Below the pieces are notes generated by a model. It had not been told where the DNA came from. It saw only the letters and a list, made by a program, of their open reading frames with translations, and searched no databases. The position numbers and the translations under genes are program-made. A stretch of DNA of 64,000 nt from Raoultibacter phocaeensis (lineage in GTDB: Bacteria; Actinomycetota; Coriobacteriia; Coriobacteriales; Eggerthellaceae): NCBI RefSeq assembly GCF_901411515.1, contig NZ_CABDUX010000002.1, forward strand, positions 248,001-312,000, in the 5' to 3' direction. Position 1 is the stretch's first letter, and every line of letters starts with the position of its first letter. Positions 18,041 through 27,163 of the stretch are shown in pieces.

Positions 18041-20533
18041 ATGGCCGATTATCAAGGATTCTTGGATGGCATAGACCGCGCAGCCTACCATGAGGGCGAG
18101 GTAACGTGGGAGGAAGACGGCTATACCGTAACGCGTACGTATAACTACACGGCACCCGGCTGTCACGACTCATGCGGCGTGCTGCTGTATACCAAAGACG
18201 GCAAGCTGGAAAAGGTCGAGGGCGATCCGCTCGATCCCTATGCGAACGGTAAGCTCTGCATGCGCTGCCTCGACCTCGAGGAGATGGTCAATCATCCGCA
18301 GCGTTTGAAGTACCCGATGAAGCGAGCGGGCGAGCGCGGCGAGAACAAGTGGGAGCGCATCACGTGGGACGAGGCGCTCGACATGATCGAAACCTACATC
18401 AAAGAAGAGATCGACGGTAAGGGTCTCGGCCGCGAAGCGATCCTCGTCGGGCACGGCACGGGCCGCAACATCAACTGGCAGGTGCCCTTCATCGCTGGTG
18501 CGTGCTTCAGGACGGCGAATGTGGGCGGCATCTACTTCTCCGGATGGTGGTGCTACATGCCGCGCGTGTGCGGTGCTGCAGGACCTTTGGGAGATTATCC
18601 AATCGTGGATGCGTCCGAGACGCTGCCCGATCGCTACGCAAACAGCGAGTGGGAGCGTCCCGACGTACTGGTCGTGTGGGGCAACGAACCGCTTAAATCG
18701 AACGGCGACGGGTATCTGGGCCACTGGCTGAACGTATGCGTGCAGGCCGGTACGAAAATCGTTTCCATCGATCCGATGCTTACCTGGTGGGGTGCGCGAG
18801 CCGAGTACTGGTTGCAGCCGCATCCCGGCACCGACTGCTGCATTGCGCTTGCGTGGCTGAATGTCATCATGAACGAAGATATCATCGACCACGAGTTTGT
18901 AGAGAACTGGTGCGCATACTACGACGAGCTCAAGGAGCATGTCCAGGAGTTCACTCCCGAATGGGCTTCGTCAATTACGGGCGTTCCTGCCGATCTGATC
19001 GCGGCATCGGCTCGATTGTATGCGCATGCCGACAAGGGGGCCATCCAGTGGGGCCTCGTGTTCGATGCGGGTACGAGCTCTTCGATGCATTGGGTCGAGG
19101 CCGTCTGCGATCTCATGGCTATCTGCGGCAACATTGAGAAGCCGGGTACGCACGTGCTTGTGCATAACTCTTTTGATATCAACGCAGGCTACTCGTCGGT
19201 CGATCTGTACGCCGATCCGCAGGCGCTCGAGCGTAAGTTCCGTAAGTGGATGGTGGGCGACGAGGGTCTCGACTTCGTCGGCATGTCAAACTGCGATGCG
19301 ATGGCATCGGTACTCGAAGCAGGCGAGATTCCCGCGACTGGCGAGCCGTATCCCATCAAAATGCTCTGGGCGCAGAGCTGCAACGCCTTCGCTGGGCATG
19401 AGGGGCAGGCACCGCGCGCGTACAAGTACATGTCTCAGATTCCCTTCATCGTATACGCTGATCCGTTCATTACGCCGACGATGGTGGCACTTGCGGACAT
19501 CATTTTGCCGGTGTCGATGTCGGTCGAACGCGATTCGGCCCGTACGTGGTGGACGCCGTTGCGCGCCATGAAGAAGGTTACAAGCTTCTACGAAGCTAAA
19601 TCCGACGAGGAAATCGCGCTGTGGCTCGGGAAGCGGCTGAACCCTGAATTGTTCGTTCGCTGGGACAGCGCCGAAGATTTCATCAACGATTACCTGCTTA
19701 CCGACCTTGCGGTTGTCGGGCCTGACGGCAAAGTGAAAAAAGCAAACTTCTCGGCGGCCACCGATGACGAGTGGGGCCATACGTCGGTTACCGACGACAG
19801 CGGCCCCTCCATCACTACGAAGTGCCCCTATACCTTCGACCAGCTTGTCGAAGCAGGTGGCCATGCCTATGACGAGTGGAACGCCACGTACTACAAACAC
19901 GAGAAAGGCATGCTGCGCCCCGACGGCCAGGTCGGGTTCAATACGCCATCGGGACGTATCGAGCTTGTGCCGACAATCTTTCAGGCGTGGGGCATACCCC
20001 CTTATCCGGTATACACGCCGGCACCTGAAACGTGGGAGACCACGCCCGAGATCATGGAGGAGTTGCCCTTCTACATGATCAACGGAGCCCGTTCGTATGA
20101 GTTCTTCCACACCGAGCACCGCCAAGCGCCCACGATGCGCGAATTCCATCCCGAACCGCGCGTCAAGGTATCGCCGAAGACGGCGGCCGAATACGACCTG
20201 CATGACGGCGACTGGATTTGGATGGAGAACAACGAGGGCCGCTGTAAGCAGATGGTTGAGGTGTTCGAGGGCATTCCCGACGATTGCATTTCAGCTGAAC
20301 ATGGGTGGTGGAAGCCCGAGGAGGATGCGGCGGAGCCGCACTTGAATGGGTGTTTCGATTACAACGTGAACAACCTCACGCGCAATTTCCAATCGGGGCC
20401 GGGCGGCATCGGATCGCCGATCAAATGCACGCGTTGCCGTATCTACAAAGTGAGCGACGGCGACGTTATGCCCGGCGAGCAGATCACCCGCCTCGGCGGC
20501 TGGCGCGATGATTACCAGCCCATGCAGGCCTAA
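18041..20533 (+). CDS. Molybdopterin oxidoreductase M1 (catechol dehydroxylase-like catalytic subunit)
   Basis: 830 residues from the ATG behind AGAAGGAGG. An ATG 42 bases upstream has no site, and paralogs also begin MADY. Cluster cysteines are C41, C45, C73 and C76. The usual first Cys of C-x2-C-x3-C is absent, and the second CxxC (KLCMRC) may compensate. The motif FSGWWCYMPR (C171) is the probable Mo-ligand region. SIDPMLTWWGA and ERDSARTWWTP mark the two guanylate-cofactor domains. No Tat signal is seen, so it is probably cytoplasmic. By resemblance it reductively removes or transfers an aromatic hydroxyl. The substrate is unknown. It is encoded with FeS1 and two MFS carriers. Confidence 0.85.
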   Translation: MADYQGFLDGIDRAAYHEGEVTWEEDGYTVTRTYNYTAPGCHDSCGVLLYTKDGKLEKVEGDPLDPYANGKLCMRCLDLEEMVNHPQRLKYPMKRAGERGENKWERITWDEALDMIETYIKEEIDGKGLGREAILVGHGTGRNINWQVPFIAGACFRTANVGGIYFSGWWCYMPRVCGAAGPLGDYPIVDASETLPDRYANSEWERPDVLVVWGNEPLKSNGDGYLGHWLNVCVQAGTKIVSIDPMLTWWGARAEYWLQPHPGTDCCIALAWLNVIMNEDIIDHEFVENWCAYYDELKEHVQEFTPEWASSITGVPADLIAASARLYAHADKGAIQWGLVFDAGTSSSMHWVEAVCDLMAICGNIEKPGTHVLVHNSFDINAGYSSVDLYADPQALERKFRKWMVGDEGLDFVGMSNCDAMASVLEAGEIPATGEPYPIKMLWAQSCNAFAGHEGQAPRAYKYMSQIPFIVYADPFITPTMVALADIILPVSMSVERDSARTWWTPLRAMKKVTSFYEAKSDEEIALWLGKRLNPELFVRWDSAEDFINDYLLTDLAVVGPDGKVKKANFSAATDDEWGHTSVTDDSGPSITTKCPYTFDQLVEAGGHAYDEWNATYYKHEKGMLRPDGQVGFNTPSGRIELVPTIFQAWGIPPYPVYTPAPETWETTPEIMEELPFYMINGARSYEFFHTEHRQAPTMREFHPEPRVKVSPKTAAEYDLHDGDWIWMENNEGRCKQMVEVFEGIPDDCISAEHGWWKPEEDAAEPHLNGCFDYNVNNLTRNFQSGPGGIGSPIKCTRCRIYKVSDGDVMPGEQITRLGGWRDDYQPMQA

Positions 20534-20899
20534 AGGAGGAGACGAACAATGACCAAGGCGATTCTCATCAACTACGAGTACTGCACGGGCTGCCACTCCT
20601 GCGAGGTGGCCTGCAAGAAGCACCTGGGCCTGCCGGCGGGCGAGTTCGGCATCAAGCTCTCCGAGACCGGGCCCTACGAGTACCGAGGCGCCCCCGAGGG
20701 CCCCGGCAGGTGGGAGTGGACGTGGCTTCCCGTGATCACGAAGGCCTGCGACCTGTGCGAGTCACGCACCGAGAAGGGCAAGATGCCCGCCTGCGTGCAG
20801 CACTGCCAGGCGTGGTGCATGTACTACGGCGAGGTCTCAGAGCTCGCCGCCAAGATGGACGGGGAGACGCGCTGGGCGCTCTTCACGAAGTAGGCTGGC
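20525..20899 (+). repeat. 375-bp perfect repeat, copy 1 (other copy 26677-27051)
   Basis: Base-by-base reading finds no difference from the copy at 26677-27051. The identity covers the last codons of the catalytic gene, the ribosome site, the whole 4Fe-4S gene and 6 bases after its stop, then ends abruptly. The flanking catalytic genes M1 and M2 are clearly diverged. Confidence 0.95.
20549..20893 (+). CDS. 4Fe-4S electron-transfer subunit FeS1 of M1
   Basis: A 114-residue ferredoxin-like protein. C12, C15, C18 and C22 form one 4Fe-4S motif (C-x2-C-x2-C-x3-C). C67, C70, C82, C86 and C90 supply the second. It is much shorter than the roughly 275-residue small subunit of pyrogallol hydroxytransferase and has no membrane anchor. 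It probably passes electrons to the Mo site of M1. It starts 15 bases after M1 behind AAAGGAGGAG and is identical in DNA to FeS2. Confidence 0.9.
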   Translation: MTKAILINYEYCTGCHSCEVACKKHLGLPAGEFGIKLSETGPYEYRGAPEGPGRWEWTWLPVITKACDLCESRTEKGKMPACVQHCQAWCMYYGEVSELAAKMDGETRWALFTK

Positions 20900-20912
20900 T
20901 TTCCGACTGCGA

Positions 20913-20940
20913 CGGTGCCCGGCAGGATTGTCGGGCACCG
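20913..20940 (+). terminator. GC-rich stem-loop after FeS1
   Basis: CGGTGCCCG pairs with CGGGCACCG (9 bp, 10-base loop), 20 bases after the FeS1 stop and ahead of the MFS gene. There is no T run, so it may attenuate or stabilise mRNA rather than terminate. Confidence 0.45.
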
Positions 20941-21105
20941 CAAAACGACGGTCGGTCTTATACGTCGAATGCCCGAGATGCGATCGGGTCGTTCGACCCT
21001 TCCGAGGGGAAATACGGGCATGCGGAAAGGGGGAGCGTACGAAAGCGGCTGCTCTTGGAAGGGCTCATATAGTGGGGGTTTCATTCAATAAGGAGGTTTT
21101 AGGTT

Positions 21106-22371
21106 ATGACTACCGATATTGATGCGCGCAGTAAGAAAAGGGCAATGCTCGTATTCGCCGGCTGCTGCGTTATGCAGGCTTTCGGTTTGGGTACCGTGCT
21201 GAACTCTTCGTCAGCTTACTTCGCCATCGTTCCCGGTGCGCTCGGGATCGATATGGGCGTCTTTGCGATGTGGATCACGTGCTACGGTATTGCTGCCCTG
21301 TTCGGTACGTTCTTTGCGGGTATCCTCATCCCGAAGTTCGGTGCGAAAATCATCATTTCCATCGACGTCGTCATTACGGCGCTTTGCTGCGTGGCGTTCA
21401 CCTTCGCCGATCCGACGTGGACATGGCAGTTCATGGCAATCGGGGCCGTCATGGGTTTGACGGGTGGCATGTACTTCCTCTACGCGACCCCGCTGCTCAT
21501 GGGCGCGTGGTTCGGTAAAAAGGTTCTGGGCCGCTATCTCGGCATCGCCCAACTCATGTCCGGTGTTGGCGGAGCTATTTTCCCACTCGTGTTCACCTCC
21601 CTTTCCACCGTCGTCGGCTGGCAGGGTGTGTACTACGTGAACGCTGTTCTTCTGCTCTGCATCCTTTTCTTCTCGCTGACGGTGTTCAGCGAAGATCCTG
21701 CGAAGATCGGACTGCATGCCTACGGCGCCGATGAGAACGAGATGACCGATTCGAAGAGTTTGCCCGGCGTGCCGCTTAAATATGCGCTTCCCACGCTCGC
21801 GTTCGTGCTTCTGTTCTTGGGCTGCATGCTCTCCGCGTTCCCCGGAAGCTACAATTCCTTCGTCCAGGCGAATGCCATCGAAGTGCTCGGCCCCGAGGCG
21901 CTCATCTTCTCCTCAACGCTCATGATCGCACTTCAGATCGGCTACATCATCGCATCGTTCGTCGGCGGCATCTTGGTCGACAAGATCGGCGTGCGCTGGC
22001 TCACGATCATTCTGTATGCGATCCTCATCGTCTGCTACATCAGCTTCTCCTTCGCTTCGAGTGAGCTGGCGCTTATGGCGACGGCCTTCTTCTTCGGCAT
22101 GAACAACGCGATTGTAACCATCTCAGTGCCGATGCTTGCCCGCGAGCACTTCGGTATGAAAGCATACGACAAGATTCTGTCTTACTGCATGATGGGCGTC
22201 GGCCTGTGCGGATCGATGGGAGCTCCCGTCATCGGCATCATTTTCGACACCACGAAAACCTACAGCGGATCGTTCTTGGTCGGCGCGGTGATCGCGGTGA
22301 TTGCCATCGCCATCATCCTGCTGTCGTTCATTCCCGCCAAGAAGGTCAAAGAGGCTCACTGGGAGGCGTAG
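21106..22371 (+). CDS. MFS transporter (OFA-like)
   Basis: A 421-residue protein with twelve predicted membrane helices and a cytoplasmic loop near residues 200-225 between the two halves. The ATG follows TAAGGAGGT. Sequence style (short N-terminus, helix-4 segment with GVGGAIFPL) resembles oxalate/formate antiporter-like MFS proteins. Its place after M1-FeS1 suggests uptake of the aromatic substrate or exchange with the product. Direction and substrate cannot be read from sequence. Confidence 0.85.
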   Translation: MTTDIDARSKKRAMLVFAGCCVMQAFGLGTVLNSSSAYFAIVPGALGIDMGVFAMWITCYGIAALFGTFFAGILIPKFGAKIIISIDVVITALCCVAFTFADPTWTWQFMAIGAVMGLTGGMYFLYATPLLMGAWFGKKVLGRYLGIAQLMSGVGGAIFPLVFTSLSTVVGWQGVYYVNAVLLLCILFFSLTVFSEDPAKIGLHAYGADENEMTDSKSLPGVPLKYALPTLAFVLLFLGCMLSAFPGSYNSFVQANAIEVLGPEALIFSSTLMIALQIGYIIASFVGGILVDKIGVRWLTIILYAILIVCYISFSFASSELALMATAFFFGMNNAIVTISVPMLAREHFGMKAYDKILSYCMMGVGLCGSMGAPVIGIIFDTTKTYSGSFLVGAVIAVIAIAIILLSFIPAKKVKEAHWEA

Positions 22372-22524
22372 CACCCGTTTACCAGGGGTACGTTTCGCCA
22401 GGATGTTGAAAGGACTGATTATGGGATACGCGAAGCCTCTCGTGCTGGGAAGATTTCCGGAAAAAACGGGACTTCACCTTCCTGGCCGCATGTGGTTCAT
22501 GCCCAACTAATCATGGCCGATGAT

Positions 22525-22552
22525 CGCCTCCCGCCTAAGCGGGCGGGAGGCG
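22525..22552 (+). promoter_or_regulatory. Strong GC hairpin ahead of the second MFS gene
   Basis: CGCCTCCCGC and GCGGGAGGCG can pair over about 10 bp around a small loop, ending 21 bases before the GTG start. No T run is present. It may influence translation of the downstream carrier or be a degenerate terminator. A 29-codon frame (22422-22510) just upstream is discussed among the findings. Confidence 0.4.
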
Positions 22553-22573
22553 TACTGCGAGGAGGACTGTTCA

Positions 22574-23887
22574 GTGGCTGAAAAGAAAAAAGGCATCCAC
22601 TACGCATGGCTGATCGTTGTAGGATGCTGTTTTATGCAGGCGTGTTGCCTTGGCCTCATGATGAATTCGGCCGGTATATTCTATACGCCGGTTACCGAGG
22701 ATTTGGGTATCGGCCTCGGGCCCTTGGCCCTGTACGTGACGGTGTATTTTTTCGTGACGACGTTCACGTATCCGTTCGTTGCACGGATTCTTCCCAAGTA
22801 CAACATCAACGTGGTGCTCAGCGTTGCCGTGGCGATCTGCTGCATCGGTATGGGCTTGATGTCGACGTATACGGAGGTGTGGCAGTGGTACTTCTCCGGC
22901 GTGCTGTACGGCATCGGCGGTGCCTTCGTGTTCGTGGTTGCCGCGACGGTGCTCATAGAGAATTGGTTCGATAAGAAGCGCGGGCTCGCTCTCGGTATAA
23001 CGCAATGCTTTTCGGGAATCGGCGGTGCCGTGTTCCCCCTTGTCGGCACGATGCTCATCAACCAAATCGGATGGCGTTCGACGTATCTGATTCTCGCCGT
23101 AGTCGCCGCCGTGCTCGTTTTGCCATGGACGCTGTTCGTGTTCAAATATAAGCCTGCGGACAAGGGCCTCAAGCCCTACGGGTACGAAGAGAAGAGAACC
23201 GACGAGGGCAAGGCCGTTGCGATGTATCCCGGGGTTTCGGCGAAAAAAGCACTTTTGACCATCGCTTTCTGGGCGCTGTTTCTCTATGGGGGAGTCGAGG
23301 CGCTCATGTCGGGCTACAACACCCATCTACCTGGCTTTTCGGTGTCGATAGGGTTAGGCGACATGTTCGGTTCGCAGATGCTTTCGCTCTCGATGATCGG
23401 TTACGTGTTCGCTACGGTGATCATGGGATGGCTCACCGACAAGATCGGGGTTATCATTCCATCGTTCATCACGCTTCTCATTACGGCGTTGTCGCTCCTG
23501 GGTTTTGCGATCTTCAGAGAGCAACTGCCGCTGGCGGTCTGTGCGTTCTTCTTTGGAACGAACTCGGTCATCATCACCATAAGCATGGCAACGCTCGTTT
23601 CAGATATCTTCGGACGACGCGACTACGCGAAAATCCTTTCGTATATCAGGATGTCGGGGTGCATTGCGGCCTTCGGCAGCAGTGCGATCGGGTTCGTCTA
23701 CGACGCAACGGGGCGCTTCGACATCTCGTTTTATGCAGGTGTCGCCATCATAGCCGTATGCGCGATTCTCGTCGCCATAGCGGTATCTCAGAAGAAAAAG
23801 ATCCGGAACACGCTGTGGGTTGCCACCGATGTCGAAGCAGAGCAAGCATCGGGCGCAAAACTCGATGCGAATGGTTCGTCGGCATAG
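22574..23887 (+). CDS. MFS transporter (OFA-like)
   Basis: 437 residues from a GTG preceded by GCGAGGAGGA, chosen over an upstream in-frame ATG because paralogs start AEKKKGIHYAW or similar. Twelve membrane helices. The segment RGLALGITQCFSGIGGAVFPL is shared with the carriers at 56891 and 58427. Together with the preceding MFS gene it forms a carrier pair after M1-FeS1, mirrored by the pair after M6-FeS6. Confidence 0.86.
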   Translation: MAEKKKGIHYAWLIVVGCCFMQACCLGLMMNSAGIFYTPVTEDLGIGLGPLALYVTVYFFVTTFTYPFVARILPKYNINVVLSVAVAICCIGMGLMSTYTEVWQWYFSGVLYGIGGAFVFVVAATVLIENWFDKKRGLALGITQCFSGIGGAVFPLVGTMLINQIGWRSTYLILAVVAAVLVLPWTLFVFKYKPADKGLKPYGYEEKRTDEGKAVAMYPGVSAKKALLTIAFWALFLYGGVEALMSGYNTHLPGFSVSIGLGDMFGSQMLSLSMIGYVFATVIMGWLTDKIGVIIPSFITLLITALSLLGFAIFREQLPLAVCAFFFGTNSVIITISMATLVSDIFGRRDYAKILSYIRMSGCIAAFGSSAIGFVYDATGRFDISFYAGVAIIAVCAILVAIAVSQKKKIRNTLWVATDVEAEQASGAKLDANGSSA

Positions 23888-24117
23888 GCCGGGTTGCGCA
23901 TGTACGCTGCTCAAGCCACGAAAAGGGAAGTAAGCCTTGCGGTATAACGACGGTATGCCGAAGCCTCATGCTCTCGGACTGCCAAGCGCTTCGCGCATTG
24001 TAGCCCTCGATTTCGCAATTACAGCTTATCGGTGCAATGCGCAAAACGGAGCGCACCGCTACCATCCGGCGTGTTTCTGTGTGCAAGAACCAAAGGACGA
24101 AAAGAACAGGAGAGGCC

Positions 24118-26685
24118 ATGGCTGATTATCAAGAGTTTCTCGACGGAGTCGACCGCGAGGCGTACCACGAAGGGGAATGGCAGTGGGAGGAGGACGGCTA
24201 CACCGTCACCCGTACCTACCACTATTCGCCACCTGGATGCCATACGTCGTGCGGCATCCTTCTGTACACGAAAGACGGGAAGGTCGAGCGCGTCGAAGGC
24301 GATCCGCTCGATCCGTGCACGAACGGCAAGCTCTGCATTAAATGTCTGACGCTCGACGAATCGGTGAACCATCCGGATCGTTTGAAATATCCCATGCGAA
24401 GGGCTGGCGCGCGTGGCGAGAACAAATGGAAGCGTATTTCGTGGGACGAGGCGTACGACGAGATTGAAGCCAAGGTCAAAAGCATCTGGGAGACCGATGG
24501 CGGCAATGCGATCATCTGCGTCCACGGTACAGGCCGCAACATCAACTGGCAGGTGCCGTTCTTCGGTCAAGCCGGATTGAAGACCCCGAACATCTCGACC
24601 TTCGGTTTCACGGGTTTTTCGTGCTACATGCCCCGTATTTGCGGGTCGATCGCTCCTTTCGGCGATTTTCCGATCGTGGATGCATCCGAGACACATGCGG
24701 ATCGTTACAACAATGCCGAATGGGTGCCGCCCGAGGTGCTCGTCGTGTGGGGCAACGAGCCGCTCGCCTCGAATGCTGATGGCTACGTGGGCCATTGGCT
24801 CGTCCAGTGCGTGCAGATGGGCACGAAGATCATATCGATCGATCCGCGCCTGACCTGGTGGGGTGCTCGTGCTGAGTATTGGCTGCAGATCCGTCCCGGA
24901 ACCGATGCGGCGCTCGGTTGTGCGTGGCTGAACGTTATCATCGAGGAAGGCCTCTTCGATGAGGAGTACGTTGCCGCGTGGTGCGCGGGATTCGAGGAGC
25001 TGGCGGAATCGGTGAAGGATACGACTCCCGAGTGGGCGGCTGAGATCTGCGATCTCGATGCCGAGATGATCCGTGCATCTGCGCGTTTGTACGCGAATGC
25101 GAAACCGGGCGCCATCCAGTGGGGCCTTGCGTTCGACCAGCAGCTTTCCGCTATGGCGCTCTGTCTTGCCGGATGCGACCTCATGGCGCTTTGCGGCAAC
25201 GTCGACGTTCCGGGTGGCAACATCCTCGTGCACAACGCATTCGAGATCAACGCGGGCTACGCGTCGGGCGAAAATCTGACTCCAGCCGAGTGGCGGGCCA
25301 AAAAGTTGAACAACAACTTCGCCCTTTCGATCGAGGGTGGCGATTTTGTGGCTCACGCGAGCTCCGACGGATTGCTCCAAGCCATCGAAGACGGTTTCCC
25401 GTATCCCATCAAGATGATGTGGATACAATCGTCCAACACGCTTTCATGCCCGAGCCAGGATTCGCCGCGCGTGATGAAGGCCATGCAGAACATACCGTTC
25501 ATCGTCAACGCGGATCCCTACATTACTCCGACCTCGGTGGCGCTGGCCGACATCATCTTGCCAGTGGCGATGAGTGCGGAGCGCAATTCGGCTCGTACGT
25601 GGTGGTCACCCTGCCGCGCGATGGTGAAGGTTGCCGATTTCTACGAGGCGAAATCCGACGAGCAGATCATCCTCGAACTCGGAAAACGCTTGAACCCCGA
25701 GGTGTTCGGGCAATGGGAGACCGATATCGATTGGTTGAACTGGTATCTGCACGATGGAACCGGCTCGTTCTCAGCGACCACCGAGGCAACCGACCAAGGC
25801 GGAGCTAAGAACTCGGGAAAGACGCTATTTACCGCATCATGGGACGAGCTCGTGCGCGATCCGAGCATGGTCGGTCATGCCTACGACGAATTCAACGCTA
25901 CGTACAACAAGGCGGAAAAAGGGATGTTCCGGCCCGACGGTTCGGTGGGCTACGGCACGCCGTCCGGCAGGCTCGAACTTGCGCCTATGCTCTACCAATA
26001 CTGGGGCCTCTCCACGACGCCGTTTCATACCGAGCCGCCCGAGGGGCCGATTTCGACTCCTGAGCTTATGGGCGAGTATCCGCTCATCCTCACGTGCGGC
26101 GGCCGTTCGTTCGAATTCTTCCATTCGGAGCACCGTCAGCTGCCCACCATGCGCGAGCTTCACCCGCAGCCCTGCGTGCTCGTCAACCCGAAGACAGCCG
26201 AGCGCTACGGCATCGAAAACGGTCAGTGGGTGTGGATCGAGAACGATCACGGCCGTTTCAAACAGATCGCCAAGGTTTCCCCTGTCGTAAACGAGAAGAC
26301 CGTCCATGCCGAGCACGGATGGTGGTTCCCCGAGACCGAGGCGGCCGCGCCGTATCTGTTCGGTACGTTCGAATCGAATCCGAACAACTGCACCAAAGCG
26401 TTTGTGACGGGGCAAGGCGGCGTGGGTTCGCCGATCAAGGCCATGATATGCAGGATATACCCCGTCAAAGAGGGCGATACGATGCCGTATCAGCAGATTG
26501 CCGAAACGGGCAATTTCCCATGGTACGAAAAAGTCGAATCTCCTCGCCAAGGCGAAATCGATCGGTTCCACACTGCCTTGGACGAAGGCATGGAATACGA
26601 CGTTATGAAAAACGAGCTCATCGATCCCGCTACCGGTCAGCGTACCGATCTCAAAACCGGCGAAGCGATCGAGATCCAGGCCTAA
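24118..26685 (+). CDS. Molybdopterin oxidoreductase M2 (catechol dehydroxylase-like catalytic subunit)
   Basis: 855 residues from the ATG behind AGGAGAGG. Close paralog of M1: same MADY opening, C41, C45, C73 and C76, FTGFSCYMPR as candidate Mo-ligand motif, and ERNSARTWWSP in the second half. The last 40 residues extend beyond M1. The 230-base gap before it carries its promoter, with no clear consensus. It heads a run that continues through FeS2 into the corrinoid methyltransferase genes and M3, so its substrate may be the product of O-demethylation. The substrate is not known. Confidence 0.85.
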   Translation: MADYQEFLDGVDREAYHEGEWQWEEDGYTVTRTYHYSPPGCHTSCGILLYTKDGKVERVEGDPLDPCTNGKLCIKCLTLDESVNHPDRLKYPMRRAGARGENKWKRISWDEAYDEIEAKVKSIWETDGGNAIICVHGTGRNINWQVPFFGQAGLKTPNISTFGFTGFSCYMPRICGSIAPFGDFPIVDASETHADRYNNAEWVPPEVLVVWGNEPLASNADGYVGHWLVQCVQMGTKIISIDPRLTWWGARAEYWLQIRPGTDAALGCAWLNVIIEEGLFDEEYVAAWCAGFEELAESVKDTTPEWAAEICDLDAEMIRASARLYANAKPGAIQWGLAFDQQLSAMALCLAGCDLMALCGNVDVPGGNILVHNAFEINAGYASGENLTPAEWRAKKLNNNFALSIEGGDFVAHASSDGLLQAIEDGFPYPIKMMWIQSSNTLSCPSQDSPRVMKAMQNIPFIVNADPYITPTSVALADIILPVAMSAERNSARTWWSPCRAMVKVADFYEAKSDEQIILELGKRLNPEVFGQWETDIDWLNWYLHDGTGSFSATTEATDQGGAKNSGKTLFTASWDELVRDPSMVGHAYDEFNATYNKAEKGMFRPDGSVGYGTPSGRLELAPMLYQYWGLSTTPFHTEPPEGPISTPELMGEYPLILTCGGRSFEFFHSEHRQLPTMRELHPQPCVLVNPKTAERYGIENGQWVWIENDHGRFKQIAKVSPVVNEKTVHAEHGWWFPETEAAAPYLFGTFESNPNNCTKAFVTGQGGVGSPIKAMICRIYPVKEGDTMPYQQIAETGNFPWYEKVESPRQGEIDRFHTALDEGMEYDVMKNELIDPATGQRTDLKTGEAIEIQA

Positions 26686-27051
26686 AGGAGGAGACGAACA
26701 ATGACCAAGGCGATTCTCATCAACTACGAGTACTGCACGGGCTGCCACTCCTGCGAGGTGGCCTGCAAGAAGCACCTGGGCCTGCCGGCGGGCGAGTTCG
26801 GCATCAAGCTCTCCGAGACCGGGCCCTACGAGTACCGAGGCGCCCCCGAGGGCCCCGGCAGGTGGGAGTGGACGTGGCTTCCCGTGATCACGAAGGCCTG
26901 CGACCTGTGCGAGTCACGCACCGAGAAGGGCAAGATGCCCGCCTGCGTGCAGCACTGCCAGGCGTGGTGCATGTACTACGGCGAGGTCTCAGAGCTCGCC
27001 GCCAAGATGGACGGGGAGACGCGCTGGGCGCTCTTCACGAAGTAGGCTGGC
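26677..27051 (+). repeat. 375-bp perfect repeat, copy 2 (other copy 20525-20899)
   Basis: Identical to 20525-20899. The tract includes the end of M2, the ribosome site, FeS2 and 6 bases past its stop. Outside it the sequences diverge immediately. Confidence 0.95.
26701..27045 (+). CDS. 4Fe-4S electron-transfer subunit FeS2 of M2
   Basis: A 114-residue protein with two 4Fe-4S cysteine sets, identical in protein and DNA to FeS1. It starts 15 bases after M2 behind AAAGGAGGAG. The same electron donor therefore serves two different catalytic subunits, which suggests that the small subunit does not determine substrate choice. Confidence 0.9.
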   Translation: MTKAILINYEYCTGCHSCEVACKKHLGLPAGEFGIKLSETGPYEYRGAPEGPGRWEWTWLPVITKACDLCESRTEKGKMPACVQHCQAWCMYYGEVSELAAKMDGETRWALFTK

Positions 27052-27055
27052 AAAG

Positions 27056-27085
27056 CATCCCGAAGAAGGCACCTTCTTCGGGATG
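27056..27085 (+). terminator. Stem-loop between FeS2 and the methyltransferase genes
   Basis: CATCCCGAAGAAGG pairs perfectly with CCTTCTTCGGGATG (14 bp, 2-base loop on paper, 4 or more in practice), 10 bases after FeS2. Only TTG follows, so it is at best a partial terminator. It may set the ratio of M2/FeS2 to the downstream corrinoid genes. Confidence 0.55.
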
Positions 27086-27163
27086 TTGCCGAACGTTCGC
27101 AGAGGTTTTGCGCCATCGCCGCCAAAAAAACGGCAAGCGATGTGCGACGAGGGAGAAGGCGAT

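Noticed and set aside
18041-20533. Tat-exported enzyme
   Set aside because: No twin-arginine signal or hydrophobic leader precedes the first cofactor motif in M1-M7, so export is not supported.
24019-25428. 469-codon minus-strand frame across M2
   Set aside because: Shadow of M2; the same shadow pattern appears opposite every Mo subunit.
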